Below are positions 54,401-63,164 of a DNA stretch of 64,000 nucleotides, in pieces. Each line of letters starts with the position of its first letter. Position 1 is the first letter of the stretch. The notes under the pieces were generated by a model that was given only the letters and a program-made list of their open reading frames with translations, was not told the origin of the DNA and did no database searches. A program made the translations under genes and the position numbers. Source of the stretch: Notamacropus eugenii (taxonomy: Eukaryota > Chordata > Mammalia > Diprotodontia > Macropodidae); NCBI RefSeq assembly GCF_028372415.1, contig NC_092872.1:548821205-548885204 (forward strand). The letters run 5' to 3'.

Positions 54401-57400
54401 TGTCATCTATAAAAAACACTTTGCAAAGCTTAACACACCATATAAATTCAAGTTATCATCCTCATCAGAGAATGACAAAGGTATTCTAGTTAATATTAAC
54501 ATGTCAATCAGGTGGCTAAATCTCTCTTCTGACACAAAATATCCTCCACTTATATCTAGGGAAAACAAACCTCTCTTGGGTTCCTCTATCCTGGTCAGTT
54601 TAGCAGGAGGTGTAGCAGTAAAGTCATCTTCCGTTCCATATGGTCCCCTTTTCATGTTAGACCTGAAATGAACCCAACCCATATTGTTAGTGCCCTTAGA
54701 AATAAAACAAATATAAATTACAATAATTTACCAAATGCTTTGCATGTGCAAAGCACGTAAAAGGTAGCATGAAATGTGGTTCCTATATTCAAGGGACTTA
54801 ACATTGAGTTAGGAAAACAAGCTTTACATACATAAAAAGGTAACTAATATCAGAGAATAAAGGATTAGTGTCAAATGAGTTATATAAATACTAACAGAGT
54901 TACAGAAATTTAGATCCAGAAGAGATTGTGAAGCCTCTTACAGCTCTAACTCAGATGAATCAAGTCTAACCTTTCAATTTACAGATGAGAAAACTGAGGC
55001 TAGAGAACTCAAACTCACCCAACTGTTTAGTGGAGGTGTTGGGGCTAGATCCCAAATATCCTGACAATAAGCCCAGTGCTCTTTATTACCACAAAACACT
55101 GACTCCCTTAAAAAGGGAAGACCACTTCTATGTGGAGTGGTCAGTGGAGATTTCTTAGAGAAGGTAGGATTTCAGTTGGACCTTGAAGGATGGACATTTG
55201 CCTATGAGGAAAGACATCCTAGGAAAGGGAAAGGGCACCAAGAAGGGCTAATGTGCCAGGTGCTTTGGCAGAAAGGAGTGGCTCAGCAGAGGACTAACAA
55301 CAGATCCTTGAGGTTGTATAGTACAGTAGAATAAGAGCACTGGATTTGGATTCAGGGGACCCGGATTCAGAGACTAGCTCTACCATGTACTACCTCCTGT
55401 GTGACCTTGGACAATTCCCTTAACTTCTCTGTGGCTCAATTTCTTCAACTATAAAATGAGAGAGTTGTATGGATGACCTCCTCTAAAGTGTTTTCTATCT
55501 GTAAATCTATGATTCTATGAGTTTGAGGCTAGAAATGTAGGTAGAAGCCAGACTATAGGAGCTTCGAGTAGCAGATTAAGAAATCTGACCTTTATCCTCC
55601 TAATGGAGAGTCATTGAAGGTTTTCAAAAGAGTATCCCAGGCAAGGAGACCAATTGGGATGCTATTAGATGAGGTGGTAAGGCCTAAATTAAGATGGCAG
55701 CAAAAGGAAAAGGGAGGGGAGGGACATCGTGAAGGCAGAATTGCTAAAATACGATGAATAACTAGGTATAGGTAATGAGAAGGAGAGAGTCAAAGATGAC
55801 TAAAGTTTTGAGTGTGGGAAACAGACAATAGCTCTACCACTTAACAGCCATGTGACTTTGGGCAAAAGAGTATGGGTCTAGATGAAACACACTTCCCTTC
55901 TCACCACAAGGAGGCATACGACTACAAAAGCAAAATGCACATGCCATTGGGGCATGTGTTTGGCCAGTCAGTTGTGCTTAGGCATTTTTCTTTCTTAAAA
56001 GGGAGAGTTCGGTGCAGGGGTTAAGGGTGGCAATCAGGAGACAATGGCTCTGTAAAAAGTGAAAGCCATCAATAAAACTTTTTAAGAAGAAAAGAAAGGG
56101 CAATGGATCTAGAATCACACACACAAAAAAAAATGGATTCAAATCATAGTTCTGTAATTTTTTTTTACCTGGGAGACCATAGACAAGTTGCTTCATCTCC
56201 CTCAGACTCAAGTTTTATCATAGATAAAATGGAGTTGTTGGACTAGATAACGTCTAAGGTTCCTTCCAGCATTTAAATCTAAAATGCACTGGTCATGTAA
56301 CTACTCTGGACCTCAGTTTTCTCTCCAGTAAAGTGAGGGGATCACTCTAAATTATCTCTGCCTCCTTCAGTTCTAACATTCTATGAGTCTATGATGTCAT
56401 GCAGATAAATAAGGCAATTAGGTGATGGTTTGGGATAGAAGATAAAGTTTCATTTTAAGCAACGTTTGAAGTGACAACAGTACATCCAAGGCTAAATTCT
56501 TTATGGGAAAGGATCACATTTTATGTATTTTGTATTCCCCACAGTACTGAGAAGAGAGGTTGGTATTTGATAAGCATGATACAAATGGGATTACCAATTT
56601 TGAGTAAGATGGTAGACTAGCTATTATCTGACACAACTCCCTCATTTTACAGATGAAGAGACTAAGGCCCAGTGACAGAATGTGATTTGCCCATAGTATT
56701 ATAAATTATTTGATGAATGGATGAAAATATTAATCAGGGAGCTGAGACTATGGGACTAGATGTAGAAGAGAGAGCAGGGCTATCCTTCATGCCCAGAATG
56801 CTCTTCCTCCTCAACTCCTTTCCTGACCTCCCTGGCTTCCTTTAAGTCCCCACTAAACTCCTACCTTCTCTAAGAAGCCTGCCCTAGCTCTTCTTGATTC
56901 CAGGGTCTTTCTTCCCTCATCTGTGTAATTGCCATTATTCCAGAAGCCCTGTTATTAAAAGCAGTAATAAAGACACCACACTCTTCACAATACTTTTAAA
57001 GACTGATAAAACTTTTTGTGCATTTGTATAATAATCTGTGCTAAGTGCTTTCATTTTCCCCCAGAACTGTTTAAGTCTTGTAATTGTGCGCATTGTGTGT
57101 TTATTTTTGTAAACAATATGGGTCAAGGGCACTATAATTGGGCTCATTGGGTTGGGTGGCAGGGGGCAGATACACTGGAAAAAGTTAAGTCCAAGTTCAG
57201 AGGTAGAAGTTGGTATGGGGAGAGGAAGGGAAAAACCAGGAGAAAGGGAACAATTCCCAACTCTTTGAGACCACTGGCTCCAAAGAACCAGAAATTACTG
57301 ATCATCTAGCAATGAGTGGTGATGTCAGAAGTTTCTGGTTTCTCAGTTTTTCTTATAGATTAGCCATTTCAGGAACGGAGAGTACTTGAGATAATGTGGC

Positions 57401-60400
57401 ATAAAATTCTGGTTAAAAAGAATTACTTTCTATCACACCTGGGAAAAGCCAAATACAGCCTGACCCCTGAAGCTTATATGCTGATGATTAGGTGGTTAGT
57501 AATAAGAAACTTCTGCCCTATTTAAAGAGAAAGGCTATCACCTTGGATATCTATATTGCTTTGAGTTCTAAAGGTGCTCTGAAGTAAAAAAGGTAGGATG
57601 AAGCTGGCACAGGAAGTAGCAAGAGCATTGAATTTGGAGTCAAAAGATTTGAGCAAATCACTTTCCCTTTCAGGGACTCAATTTCCTCATCTATAAAATG
57701 AGGAGACTGGACTAAATAATTTCTATGATACTTTCTAGCTCTAAAGTATATAATCTTAATGGTACTGAAAAACAAAGCTTACCCTTCACCTTCCAACTCC
57801 TCTGAAGCAATAGGAAGAACCTTTAGAAAATACAAATAACTTGTCTTAAAATACACTCAAAAATATACATTTAAATGATATTTTATTAAGCCAAAATGCA
57901 AATAGCTTTGGATTTCTGACCAAATGGAAACAAATTTCATTCATTCAACTCTCTCAAAACCATGTGCTTGTGGAGCTCTTCTCCATTTGCATTATTTTCC
58001 ATCCATTTAATTAGAAACCCATTGTGATGATATATGATCTTTTAAAATAAGCGAGATACAAAACAAGGATCCAAATTTACACCCTAAAGAAACAAAATTA
58101 ATTGAAATACATTCTGGATGTCTAAAATATATTCCTATCTTTGATATTGTTTCCACTTAATATTCTGAAGGGCTAACTCTTAAAAGGTAGTCAAATTCGT
58201 TTCAGTTAGAGCTTCTACTTAATATCGATGTACTGGACTAGAAACGTGCCTACCTATAATAACGCTGAAAGCACAAATAACAGAATCAAACAACATCCTA
58301 AGACCCCCTAGAAGGTTTGTCACCTACATGAGCCCCACGTTGAAGGTTGGCAAAGTGCACATCAGGGATAAAGAGAACAGGCTGAGTGTCAAGATCAATG
58401 AAGGGCTTGAAAACTGTGATATCCATTCTTTTGTGGGACGGAAGCAGAGGCACTTTGACATCAAGACCTGAAAGACAATAGGGGGAGGAAACAAATTTTA
58501 ATATAAAAATTGGCACCAGGATGTACAGTGCACTATTCTGGGTCACTTATAATAAAAATGAGGTATAGGTGATAGGGCTTTTCATATTTAACTTGCAGCA
58601 TAAGTTTCAATTTTGAGGACTAAGACAAATTGGTTTGTATATAAGGGAATGTCTGTATCCAAAATCTACACCAAAAGTGTAGCTTTTATCAAAGTTAAGA
58701 GAAAAAGTAACAGTAGAAACAACAAAAGAGAACACAGACCAAGCATACTTAGTTCTAGTCTGAAAGGTATCAGTTAAAAATTGTTACAAATATCTGAAAA
58801 TAAGAAAAAGTCTTTAACCTCGGCTGTCCTACTATTAGTGTATATCTCTTCGCCTTCAAAATGCACCAAAAGCAAAAGAAGGCAAACAAGTTTCTCTTCC
58901 TGCTTCAAAAACGTTGAATAAAAATTAACCATCCCTATAATTCTAGCTGCATACACAGCTGTCCTCCAAAGTAGTATCAGTAACCTCCACTGAAGGATCA
59001 TAATAAGAAAATCTTGACTAATGTATTTGTTGATTCAGTTATTCAAAATAAAAATGCTTAAAAGTCCACATGCTGGCATGGGAAACAGCAATGGGGAAGT
59101 AGAAATGGTTCTTCCTGCTTCCCATTGGTAGATAAAAAGTTGTGTGAAAATGAGAACGAGTTGTATAAAACAAATAGAAGAGAAAGCATAGTGTACTATC
59201 CCATTCTCTACCTGGACTCTTCCAAACCTTTGCACCCCTCTTCAAACCTCTCACTGGTGCCCCCGCCCCAACATATTCTCAGCTGAGAACCTTGCTTCAT
59301 ATTTTACCGAAAAAACATTGAGGACCTTCACCTAGAGCTCCCTCTTCTCTGCTCTTCCTTATCTTATGTCACTCAGATGTCTTCTGTCACTATCTCCTTC
59401 ACTCGTCTCACACAAAAAAGAAGGCTCTACTTCTGGCACAAGGGATCCATTCCACCCCATTTACTCCAACAGACTGGCCCCTCTGCCATCCTCTCTCTTT
59501 TCAATTTCTTCCTGTCTACTGGCTCCTTCCCTACTGCCCATTAACATACCATGTCTCCTCCATTCTCATAAAACCCTCACCTTGCTACTTCCATCCCTGC
59601 TATTGAGTGCCCATATCTCTTCTGCCTTTTGTAGCTAAACAACCTCAGAAGGCCTTCTACTTTTATTCTCACTCTCTACTTAACTTCTACAGTTTGGCTT
59701 CTGACCCCATCATTTAGCCAAAACTGTTCTCTCCAAAGTACCAAAGATCTCTTAACTGCCAAATCCAACAGGGTTTTCTTGATCTTCATCCTTCTTGACC
59801 TCTCTGTAAGCCTTTGATATATGGATCAAACTCTTTTCCTTGATATTCTTTTATCTCTAAGTTTTCAGAACACCACTCTCTCCCGGTTCTCCTACCTATC
59901 CTTCATCTTCTCTTTGTTGGATCTTCATTTAGTTCATACCTGCTAACATTGGCTGTCCTGCAGAGTACCGTCCTAGGCCTTCTTCTCTTTTCCTACTGTA
60001 TTATTTCACTTGGTGAATCAGCTCCCATGGATTCAATTATCATCTCTATACTGATAATTCTCAAATCTATTCATTCCCCCAACTTCTCTGCTGACCTCCA
60101 GTCCCACATCTCCAAATTATCTTAAGCTGGATGTCCTATAGACACCTTAAGTTCAACATGTCCAAAACTGAACTCATTATCTTTTCCCCAACACCTCTCT
60201 CTTCCAAATTTCCCTTTTACTACTGAAGGCACCACCTTCATCCTCAACTCCTCATTCTTTCTCAACCCCCATATCCAATCTCTTACCAAGGCCTGTTGAT
60301 TTCACCACCGCAACATTTCTCAAATATGTCTGCTTCTCTCCTCTTGATACCACCACCATCTTAGTGTAGAGTCTCATCTCTTCAACCTTGGACTACTGTA

Positions 60401-60493
60401 ATCTGCTCTGCTTGCCACAAGTCTCTCCCCACTCAAGTCCACCTCCCATTCAGCTGGCAAAGTGATTTTTGTGAAGTGCAAGTCCAATCATTT

Positions 60494-60566
<73 letters not shown>

Positions 60567-61803
60567 CTCTCAGGTGGCTCCCTACCACCTCCAGGAAAAG
60601 ATATAAAATCTTTTTTGGCATTCAAGGCCCTTTATAACCTATTACCTAACCTATTACCTTTCTAATCTTCTGATAGTTAATACCAGCTCCTCCCCACCAT
60701 GAACTATTTGATCCAGTGAGACTGACCTCACTGATATTCTCTCTCCAAACAAGATACTTCATCTCTTGGCTCCAAACATTTGCTCTGGTTATCCCCCATG
60801 CCTAGAATGCTCTCCCTCCTCATCTCTACCTACTGACCTCCTTCTAGTCCCAGTCAAATCCCATCTTCTATAGGAAGCCTATCCCAACCCTTCTTATTTC
60901 CAGTGCCTTCCCTGTGTTGATTATTTCTTATTTATCCTCTATATAACTTGTTCATCCGTACCTGGTGTCATGTTGTCTCGCCCATCAGATTGTAAGCTCT
61001 TCAAGGCAGGGACTGTCCCTTCCCTTTAACTTTGTGTCACCAATACTCAACTTAAAATAGTGCCTAGTATATAGACACTTAATAATGCTTATTTACTGAT
61101 TGACTAATGGAAAGAACATGGACTTGGAGTCAGGATACCTAAGCTTGAGCCTTGACACTACGTTGGTGACTCTGGGCAGGTCACCTAAGCTCTTTGGGTT
61201 TCAGTTGTTTCATTTTGGAAACGGGATAAGAACACACGCATCATACGTAGTGAAAGCATTGTTGTGAGAAAAGTGTTTTGTGGAACATTAAAATGCTACA
61301 TAGATATAAGCTAATAGTATTGTTATGATCATTTTTATTATGCATGAAGCGCCCAAGCAAAACAACTGTGGAACCTACAGGTGTCAGCACATTAAAATTT
61401 CATTAAGAGTTAAGAAATTTTCAAAAGTTGTTAGTTTGAAAAATAATAAAAGTATGTCCAGATAATAGAAAAGATCATATACACACATACATACATGTAC
61501 GTATGCATGCATGTATCTTTTCTGTAGTTCCCAGTAAAATTGCTGATGTGTGTGCCTCAGTTTCAAGAAGCATTTGACAACATCACTTTTGTTTCTCGAC
61601 CAGTAAAACCACCCACAATAGTGTCGTCCTTTGTTTTTTAGGGGCTGATAACTGTAGCCACAGTTCTGCATGGCAAATGAAGACTTAAACTCTTGGTGGA
61701 AACGTTTCTACTTACAGGCATTCAACTGGGAGCTGGGGTCAGTACACTTGCCTTTTCTTTTGCTTTGTTTTCGCTCTTCATCCCTGATCTTCCGTTCAGC
61801 TCC
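41741..61803 (-). CDS. GRHL1: GRHL1, 3' part of gene: seven C-terminal coding exons
   Basis: Joined exons, in transcript order: 61803-61716, 58467-58328, 57820-57783, 54662-54571, 51933-51848, 46258-46194, 41855-41741. Intron phases are 1, 0, 2, 1, 0, 2 and the frame stays open to a TAA stop. The product is about 207 residues, against roughly 618 for human GRHL1, so this is the C-terminal third. It covers the end of the grainyhead/CP2 DNA-binding region, a linker with [11 protein letters not shown], and the C-terminal dimerisation domain. GRHL proteins are nuclear transcription factors that bind AACCGGTT-type sites as dimers and control epithelial and desmosomal genes. GRHL1 is preferred over GRHL2 and GRHL3 because of [27 protein letters not shown] and [14 protein letters not shown], which I recall as GRHL1-specific. 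Intron sizes are about 3.2, 0.5, 3.1, 2.6, 5.6 and 4.3 kb. The 5' exons are outside the window. Confidence 0.95.
41900..43198 (+). mobile_element. L1 3' end, sense, split by a palindromic element (GRHL1 intron)
   Basis: The ORF2 C-terminal region and 3' UTR: GACAACCAACAGAAATATAT, CCATTGACTGGGGAATGACT, AATGGAATATTATTACTATG. It ends near an A-rich TTTTATTACTAAAAAAG. It is interrupted at 42403-42585 by a hAT-like element. It lies just upstream of the GRHL1 terminal exon and is antisense to the gene. Confidence 0.8.
42403..42577. mobile_element. 175-bp palindromic hAT-like MITE
   Basis: The whole element is an imperfect palindrome. The left arm runs GGGTGGGAACCTGTAACCTC, GGCCACATATGGCCCTCTAG, TTTGACTGAATCC. 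The reverse complement of the right arm runs GGGTAGGAAACCTGTGACCT, GGCCACATCTGGCTCTCTAG, TTTGACTGAATCC. The 8-bp flanks TTTTATAC (42395-42402) and GTCTATAC (42578-42585) agree at 6 of 8 bases, as hAT transposons would leave. It interrupts an L1. It resembles opossum hAT (Charlie-type) non-autonomous elements as I remember them; the exact family is unchecked. Confidence 0.8.
43320..43470 (-). repeat. MIR (MIR3-like)
   Basis: AGAGCTAGAAGGAACCTTAA, ATCTTCTAGTCTAACCTCTT, then a degraded core. Confidence 0.6.
43830..45885 (-). mobile_element. antisense L1 ORF2/3' part (GRHL1 intron)
   Basis: TTCTTATAGCACAACAGAAT, TTCCTCAGTTGATAAGCATG, GAATGGTTGGACCAATTCAT, CATATCCATTTGAAGTTTGT and GCTTTACTCCTGTACTTATC are the reversed 3' UTR and ORF2, in order. 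It is diverged, with short deletions. It is in the sense orientation of GRHL1 transcription. Confidence 0.8.
45890..45990 (-). repeat. MIR fragment
   Basis: GAAACCACTTTACATGCATT then ATTTCACTTGAATAAAA, a reversed MIR tail. Confidence 0.5.
46194..46258 (-). CDS. GRHL1: GRHL1 exon ([21 protein letters not shown])
   Basis: The exon is 65 nt, 21 codons plus two bases. It follows TTCTTCTGTCTTAG and ends AAAAAGG|GTGAGT. It encodes [16 protein letters not shown] and KKCKK, the lysine-rich helix of the dimerisation domain. SDKYDVP separates it from the GRHL2 form SEKYGLP. A MIR relic begins about 30 bp upstream of its acceptor. Confidence 0.95.
46290..46512 (-). repeat. MIR beside a GRHL1 splice acceptor
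   Basis: AATACTGTATATACATTGTC, CTTTTACAAATGGCAAAACA, GAACTAACACTTTATGCTCT. It is in the sense orientation of GRHL1 and ends about 30 bp from the acceptor at 46259. Confidence 0.75.
46865..49165 (-). mobile_element. L2 LINE, antisense, about 2.3 kb
   Basis: Reversed L2 from its 3' end (CTACTATTTGCCAGGCACTA) through the ORF2 reverse-transcriptase region. The minus frame 48004-47678 reads [40 protein letters not shown] and [18 protein letters not shown], matching the L2 RT motifs (GSVLGPLLF; YADD here replaced by YAGN). It is interrupted by an L2 3' end in the opposite orientation at about 48655-48765. No intact ORF. Confidence 0.85.
48655..48765 (+). repeat. L2 3' end inside the antisense L2
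   Basis: GAGGGCAGGGACTGTCTTTT, CAGTGCCAGGCACATAGTAG, GTGCTTAATAAATATTTATT. Confidence 0.8.
49490..49685 (+). repeat. MIR
   Basis: CTAGAAGTCCTGGGTTCAAA, CTATAAAGTGAGAGGGTTAG, TCCAATTCTAGATTTATGAT. Confidence 0.75.
49870..49965 (-). repeat. MIR (MIR3-like) fragment
   Basis: GTCTAGAGCTGGGAGGGGTC then CATCTACTCCAACCCTCTCC. Confidence 0.6.
50294..50485 (-). repeat. Mar1/Opo1-type CORE-SINE
   Basis: Antisense: TATGACCTCATTTGGGGTTT, CCAGCTCATTTTACAGATGA, CCAGGGTCACACACCTAGTA. It is truncated at the head. Confidence 0.9.
50490..51178. other. unassigned intronic sequence
   Basis: GRHL1 intron, AT-rich, no repeat recognised. Confidence 0.5.
51179..51706. repeat. 528-bp compound CA satellite in a GRHL1 intron
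   Basis: CA units are broken at intervals by ACC (CACACCACAC) and by CATACCATACACA. A longer unit, roughly ACCACACACACACATACCAT followed by CACACACAC, recurs near 51297, 51339, 51387, 51537, 51615 and 51663, showing higher-order duplication. In the GRHL1 transcript it reads as UG repeats. The long T/H and V/C open frames over it are artefacts. Confidence 0.95.
51848..51933 (-). CDS. GRHL1: GRHL1 exon (start of dimerisation domain)
   Basis: The exon is 86 nt, two bases completing Val plus 28 codons: [19 protein letters not shown] followed by PSLKGLMEA. Acceptor GACTTTTAG and donor GCT|GTAAGTA are strong. It begins the ubiquitin-like dimerisation fold of the CP2/grainyhead family. A very long CA/GT tract begins about 140 nt downstream of its donor. 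Confidence 0.95.
52190..52610 (-). repeat. L2, antisense
   Basis: CAACAAACATTTACTATGTA, CAGGTGCTGTGCTAGGCACT, GGGAATTCTAGGTCTGAGGG, CTTTTCAAAGGCACAGGGAT. Confidence 0.75.
52780..53310 (+). repeat. L2 3' end, split by a SINE
   Basis: CCTCCATGCAGCCTTTCCTT lies before the SINE. After it come CTCATTTCCTCCAATAGACC, AAGAGCAGGGCACTGTTTTT and a 3' end near TTGCTGAGTGAATAAAT. Confidence 0.7.
52898..53150 (-). repeat. Mar1/Opo1-type CORE-SINE
   Basis: Antisense: ATGTCTGACTCTTTGTGACC, GTTTGCCATTTTCTTCTCTA, AAGGTCACACAGTTAGCCAG, head AGCACTCTACCCTCTGCACT. It is inserted in an L2. Confidence 0.95.
53500..54400. other. repeat-poor intronic stretch; possible conserved element 53740-54030
   Basis: I recognise no repeat. 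53740-54030 is notable for intact homeodomain-like ATTA/TAAT sites (CTTAATTAACC, GAATTTAATCATTC, AAATAATTGATTACATAA) in moderately complex sequence. It is a candidate regulatory element only. Confidence 0.35.
54571..54662 (-). CDS. GRHL1: GRHL1 exon ([11 protein letters not shown] ... RIEEPKR)
   Basis: The exon is 92 nt: one base completing Gly, 30 codons ([14 protein letters not shown], then [16 protein letters not shown]) and one base of the following Val codon. Acceptor CATTTCAG and donor AGAG|GTTTGT border it. It encodes the linker leading into the dimerisation domain. The middle (TATPPAKLT) looks less conserved than its two ends, which fits a flexible linker. Confidence 0.94.
54720..54835 (-). 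repeat. MIR/L2-like fragment
   Basis: TTTACCAAATGCTTTGCATG and TATTCAAGGGACTTAACATT resemble a reversed L2 3' region, weakly. Confidence 0.4.
54900..55105 (-). repeat. MIR (MIR3-like)
   Basis: Antisense: CAATTTACAGATGAGAAAAC, TGAGGCTAGAGAACTCAAAC, CCCAGTGCTCTTTATTACCA. Confidence 0.8.
55125..55865 (-). repeat. L2, antisense, split by a MIR
   Basis: 55125-55310: TTCAGTTGGACCTTGAAGGA, GAAAGACATCCTAGGAAAGG. 55535-55865: AATGGAGAGTCATTGAAGGT, AAGAGTATCCCAGGCAAGGA. Together they are a reversed L2 ORF2 part. Confidence 0.75.
55313..55525 (+). repeat. MIR inside the L2
   Basis: Sense: ATAAGAGCACTGGATTTGGA, GTGTGACCTTGGACAATTCC, CTATAAAATGAGAGAGTTGT, AAATCTATGATTCTATGA. Confidence 0.85.
56120..56390 (+). 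repeat. two MIR copies in tandem
   Basis: The first at 56120-56285 (GGGAGACCATAGACAAGTTG, AAAATGGAGTTGTTGGACTA). The second at 56285-56390 (CATGTAACTACTCTGGACCT, TAACATTCTATGAGTCTATG). Confidence 0.75.
56490..56705. repeat. L2 3'-end relic (+) and MIR (-)
   Basis: 56495-56590 resembles a sense L2 3' end (TATTTTGTATTCCCCACAGT). 56610-56705 is an antisense MIR (CCCTCATTTTACAGATGAAG, AGGCCCAGTGACAGAATGTG). Confidence 0.6.
56765..56950 (+). repeat. L2 fragment
   Basis: Sense: TTCATGCCCAGAATGCTCTT, CTAAGAAGCCTGCCCTAGCT, CCCTCATCTGTGTAATTG. Confidence 0.8.
56955..57600. other. unassigned intronic sequence
   Basis: No repeat recognised. The plus-strand frame 57016-57309 has no family resemblance. 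Confidence 0.45.
57612..57770 (+). repeat. MIR next to the 38-nt GRHL1 exon
   Basis: CATTGAATTTGGAGTCAAAA, CAATTTCCTCATCTATAAAA, GGACTAAATAATTTCTATGA. It ends about 12 bp from the donor at 57782 and is antisense to GRHL1. Confidence 0.8.
57783..57820 (-). CDS. GRHL1: GRHL1 small 38-nt exon ([13 protein letters not shown])
   Basis: The sequence TTTCTAAAG|GTTCTTCC opens the exon and GAAGG|GTAAGC closes it. It encodes [12 protein letters not shown] plus two bases of a Gly codon, an acidic linker between the DNA-binding and dimerisation regions that matches my memory of human GRHL1. It is too short to stand out as an open frame. Its length is not a multiple of three, so skipping it would break the frame. 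A MIR relic lies close to the donor, at about 57612-57770. Confidence 0.92.
58328..58467 (-). CDS. GRHL1: GRHL1 exon ([20 protein letters not shown])
   Basis: The exon is 140 nt, two bases plus 46 codons, preceded by TTGTCTTTCAG. It encodes [19 protein letters not shown], then [19 protein letters not shown] and ends RGAH. This is the highly conserved grainyhead segment just C-terminal to the basic stretch. The donor that keeps the frame with the next exon is CAT|GTAGGT, a weak match to the consensus. A second GT lies 4 nt further on (GTAG|GTGACA); using it would shift the frame. Confidence 0.94.
58480..59170. other. unassigned intronic sequence
   Basis: No repeat or exon recognised in this part of the GRHL1 intron. 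Confidence 0.45.
59175..61100 (+). mobile_element. L2 LINE, sense, about 1.9 kb
   Basis: ORF2-derived sequence in order. CTTGATCTTCATCCTTCTTGACCTC reads LDLHPS/LDL-like, TCCTAGGCCTTCTTCTCTTT is the GPLLF region, TTGGACTACTGTAATCTGCT reads LDYCNLL, and GATTGTAAGCTCTTCAAGGC plus AGTGCCTAGTATATAGACAC form the 3' end. It lies in a GRHL1 intron, antisense to the gene, and holds a CA tract at 60496-60565. No intact ORF. Confidence 0.85.
60496..60565. repeat. (AC)n microsatellite, 35 units
   Basis: Pure AC run inside L2 ORF2. Confidence 0.97.
61105..61330 (+). repeat. MIR
   Basis: ACATGGACTTGGAGTCAGGA, TGGGCAGGTCACCTAAGCTC, AAATGCTACATAGATATAAG. Confidence 0.85.
61716..61803 (-). CDS. GRHL1: GRHL1 exon (basic segment, [19 protein letters not shown])
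   Basis: The exon is 88 nt: 29 whole codons starting [11 protein letters not shown], plus one base. Acceptor CTCTGATAG precedes it and donor CCT|GTAAGT follows it. It encodes a strongly basic stretch (KQSKRKGK) followed by [10 protein letters not shown], which in grainyhead proteins lies at the end of the DNA-binding region. The split codon T|GT reads Cys across the next junction. This is the first coding exon of the gene in the window; I searched 61810-64000 on the minus strand for the preceding segment (NNRSNKPIHRAYCQIKVF in the family) and did not find it. Confidence 0.93.
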
Positions 61804-61984
61804 CTATCAGAGAAGACAAACAGTATTATTGTCCGTATAGTCCTCTCAAAAAAAAAAGTCTGACTTTATTTTTAACCAAGGGAAATGCAATTCCCTCTTT
61901 GGAGATATGTGTCATCATTTAGAATAGTAGAGTTAAGTTGTAAGTTCTACAGAATGATAATCAATGTATAGAATATGATTTTTA

Positions 61985-62112
61985 AATATGGAAAAGACCT
62001 TAGGAGACTATCTAGTACAACATTTTCGTTTTTCAGAGGAGTAAAAAGAAGTAGCAGAAAGAGTAACTTGTCCAAGGTAACACAGTAAATTAGTAACAGA
62101 CCTACTAGTTTA
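61985..62112 (-). repeat. MIR (MIR3-like)
   Basis: AAGACCTTAGGAGACTATCT, TTTCGTTTTTCAGAGGAGTA, AAGGTAACACAGTAAATTAG. Confidence 0.7.
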
Positions 62113-62151
62113 GTGGGCAACTATATTACACACACTGGATATATTAGAGAT

Positions 62152-62202
<51 letters not shown>

Positions 62203-62280
62203 GATAGATAGATAGTATGTATGTATGTATGTATGTATGTAAGTATGTATGTATGAATGTATACACACACACACATATAT
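62152..62280. repeat. GATA/TATG/CA compound microsatellite
   Basis: (GATA)n at 62152-62215 with one break, (TATG)n at about 62214-62260, then a short CA run. It explains the Y/I/L/S-rich minus-strand open frame there. Confidence 0.95.
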
Positions 62281-62284
62281 AATC

Positions 62285-63160
62285 CTCTTCCCCTCTAAAA
62301 GTTTTTCTTTATAACAAATTTGGTCTAAAATTAATATGATCTTCATGATACTTAAGAAAAATTGTGCTTGTCCCCTTGAAATTTATTTTTAAACGACTTT
62401 ATTTATAACTTCTATTTTTGGTTTTTTACATTATCAGAAATCCCATATAACAAACACTATTTTTAAAAAAATAAGAAGAGACAAAAAAATTAAATTGATC
62501 AATACACTGAAAAGATCAGAAAACAAAAGCAATTTAAAGGCAACCAAATTTCCTTTTTCAAAAAGCATCCTGTGAATTTTAAACTGATATCTTATTTTTG
62601 TCTAAATAAATATTCCTGAAGTAATGAGCTTCATTTAAAAACTATCAAACGGACCTGGACAATTGCTCTTAATTAAAAAAAAAATAGCCTGTGGTTTCCT
62701 ACTTGGCCACTAGATGCCACATTAGTAAATTTGTTAAATGTTTTAGAGTGGATAAGGGTAGCGAAAATTCAAATGTAGGTTAATCTGTATTTGATATTTG
62801 AAGTTCTGGGACAAACATCTTGTGAGATGGAAAAAAGATATGGGCTTTCTATAAATATGATAAAACAGAAAGAAATCACCAGAAAAGCTTTCTCAAAATA
62901 AAAGGTCTTTTAGGGTATGACTGTAACTCACTATTAATGAACTGAATGGTCATTTTTTAAACTTTGACTGGTCAAGTGAAACCAGTCTCCCTCCCCCATA
63001 AGTGAGGTATGGGTGAGTGGCCAACAACATACCTAGTAGAATGGGTTTCCTCAAGAGGCAATAGTTCCCTACCACTGCAGTTCTTATCAGGGATGCTTTA
63101 AGACAGAACTCCTGCTTAGATATGAGTTGCACTAGAAGATCTTTGAATCGCTTCCGGCAC
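62285..63160. other. unassigned intronic sequence
   Basis: Presumed intron of GRHL1. No repeat or exon recognised. Confidence 0.45.
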
Positions 63161-63164
63161 AGAG

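Noticed and set aside
54407-54682. 91-codon frame starting [16 protein letters not shown] as a separate small protein
   Set aside because: Only the middle is coding. It is a GRHL1 exon with an acceptor before GTCTAAC and a donor after AAGAGAG; both ends of the frame are intron.
62110-62346. Minus-strand frame with repeated Tyr-Leu-Ser-Ile
   Set aside because: It is the translation of the GATA and TATG tetranucleotide repeats.
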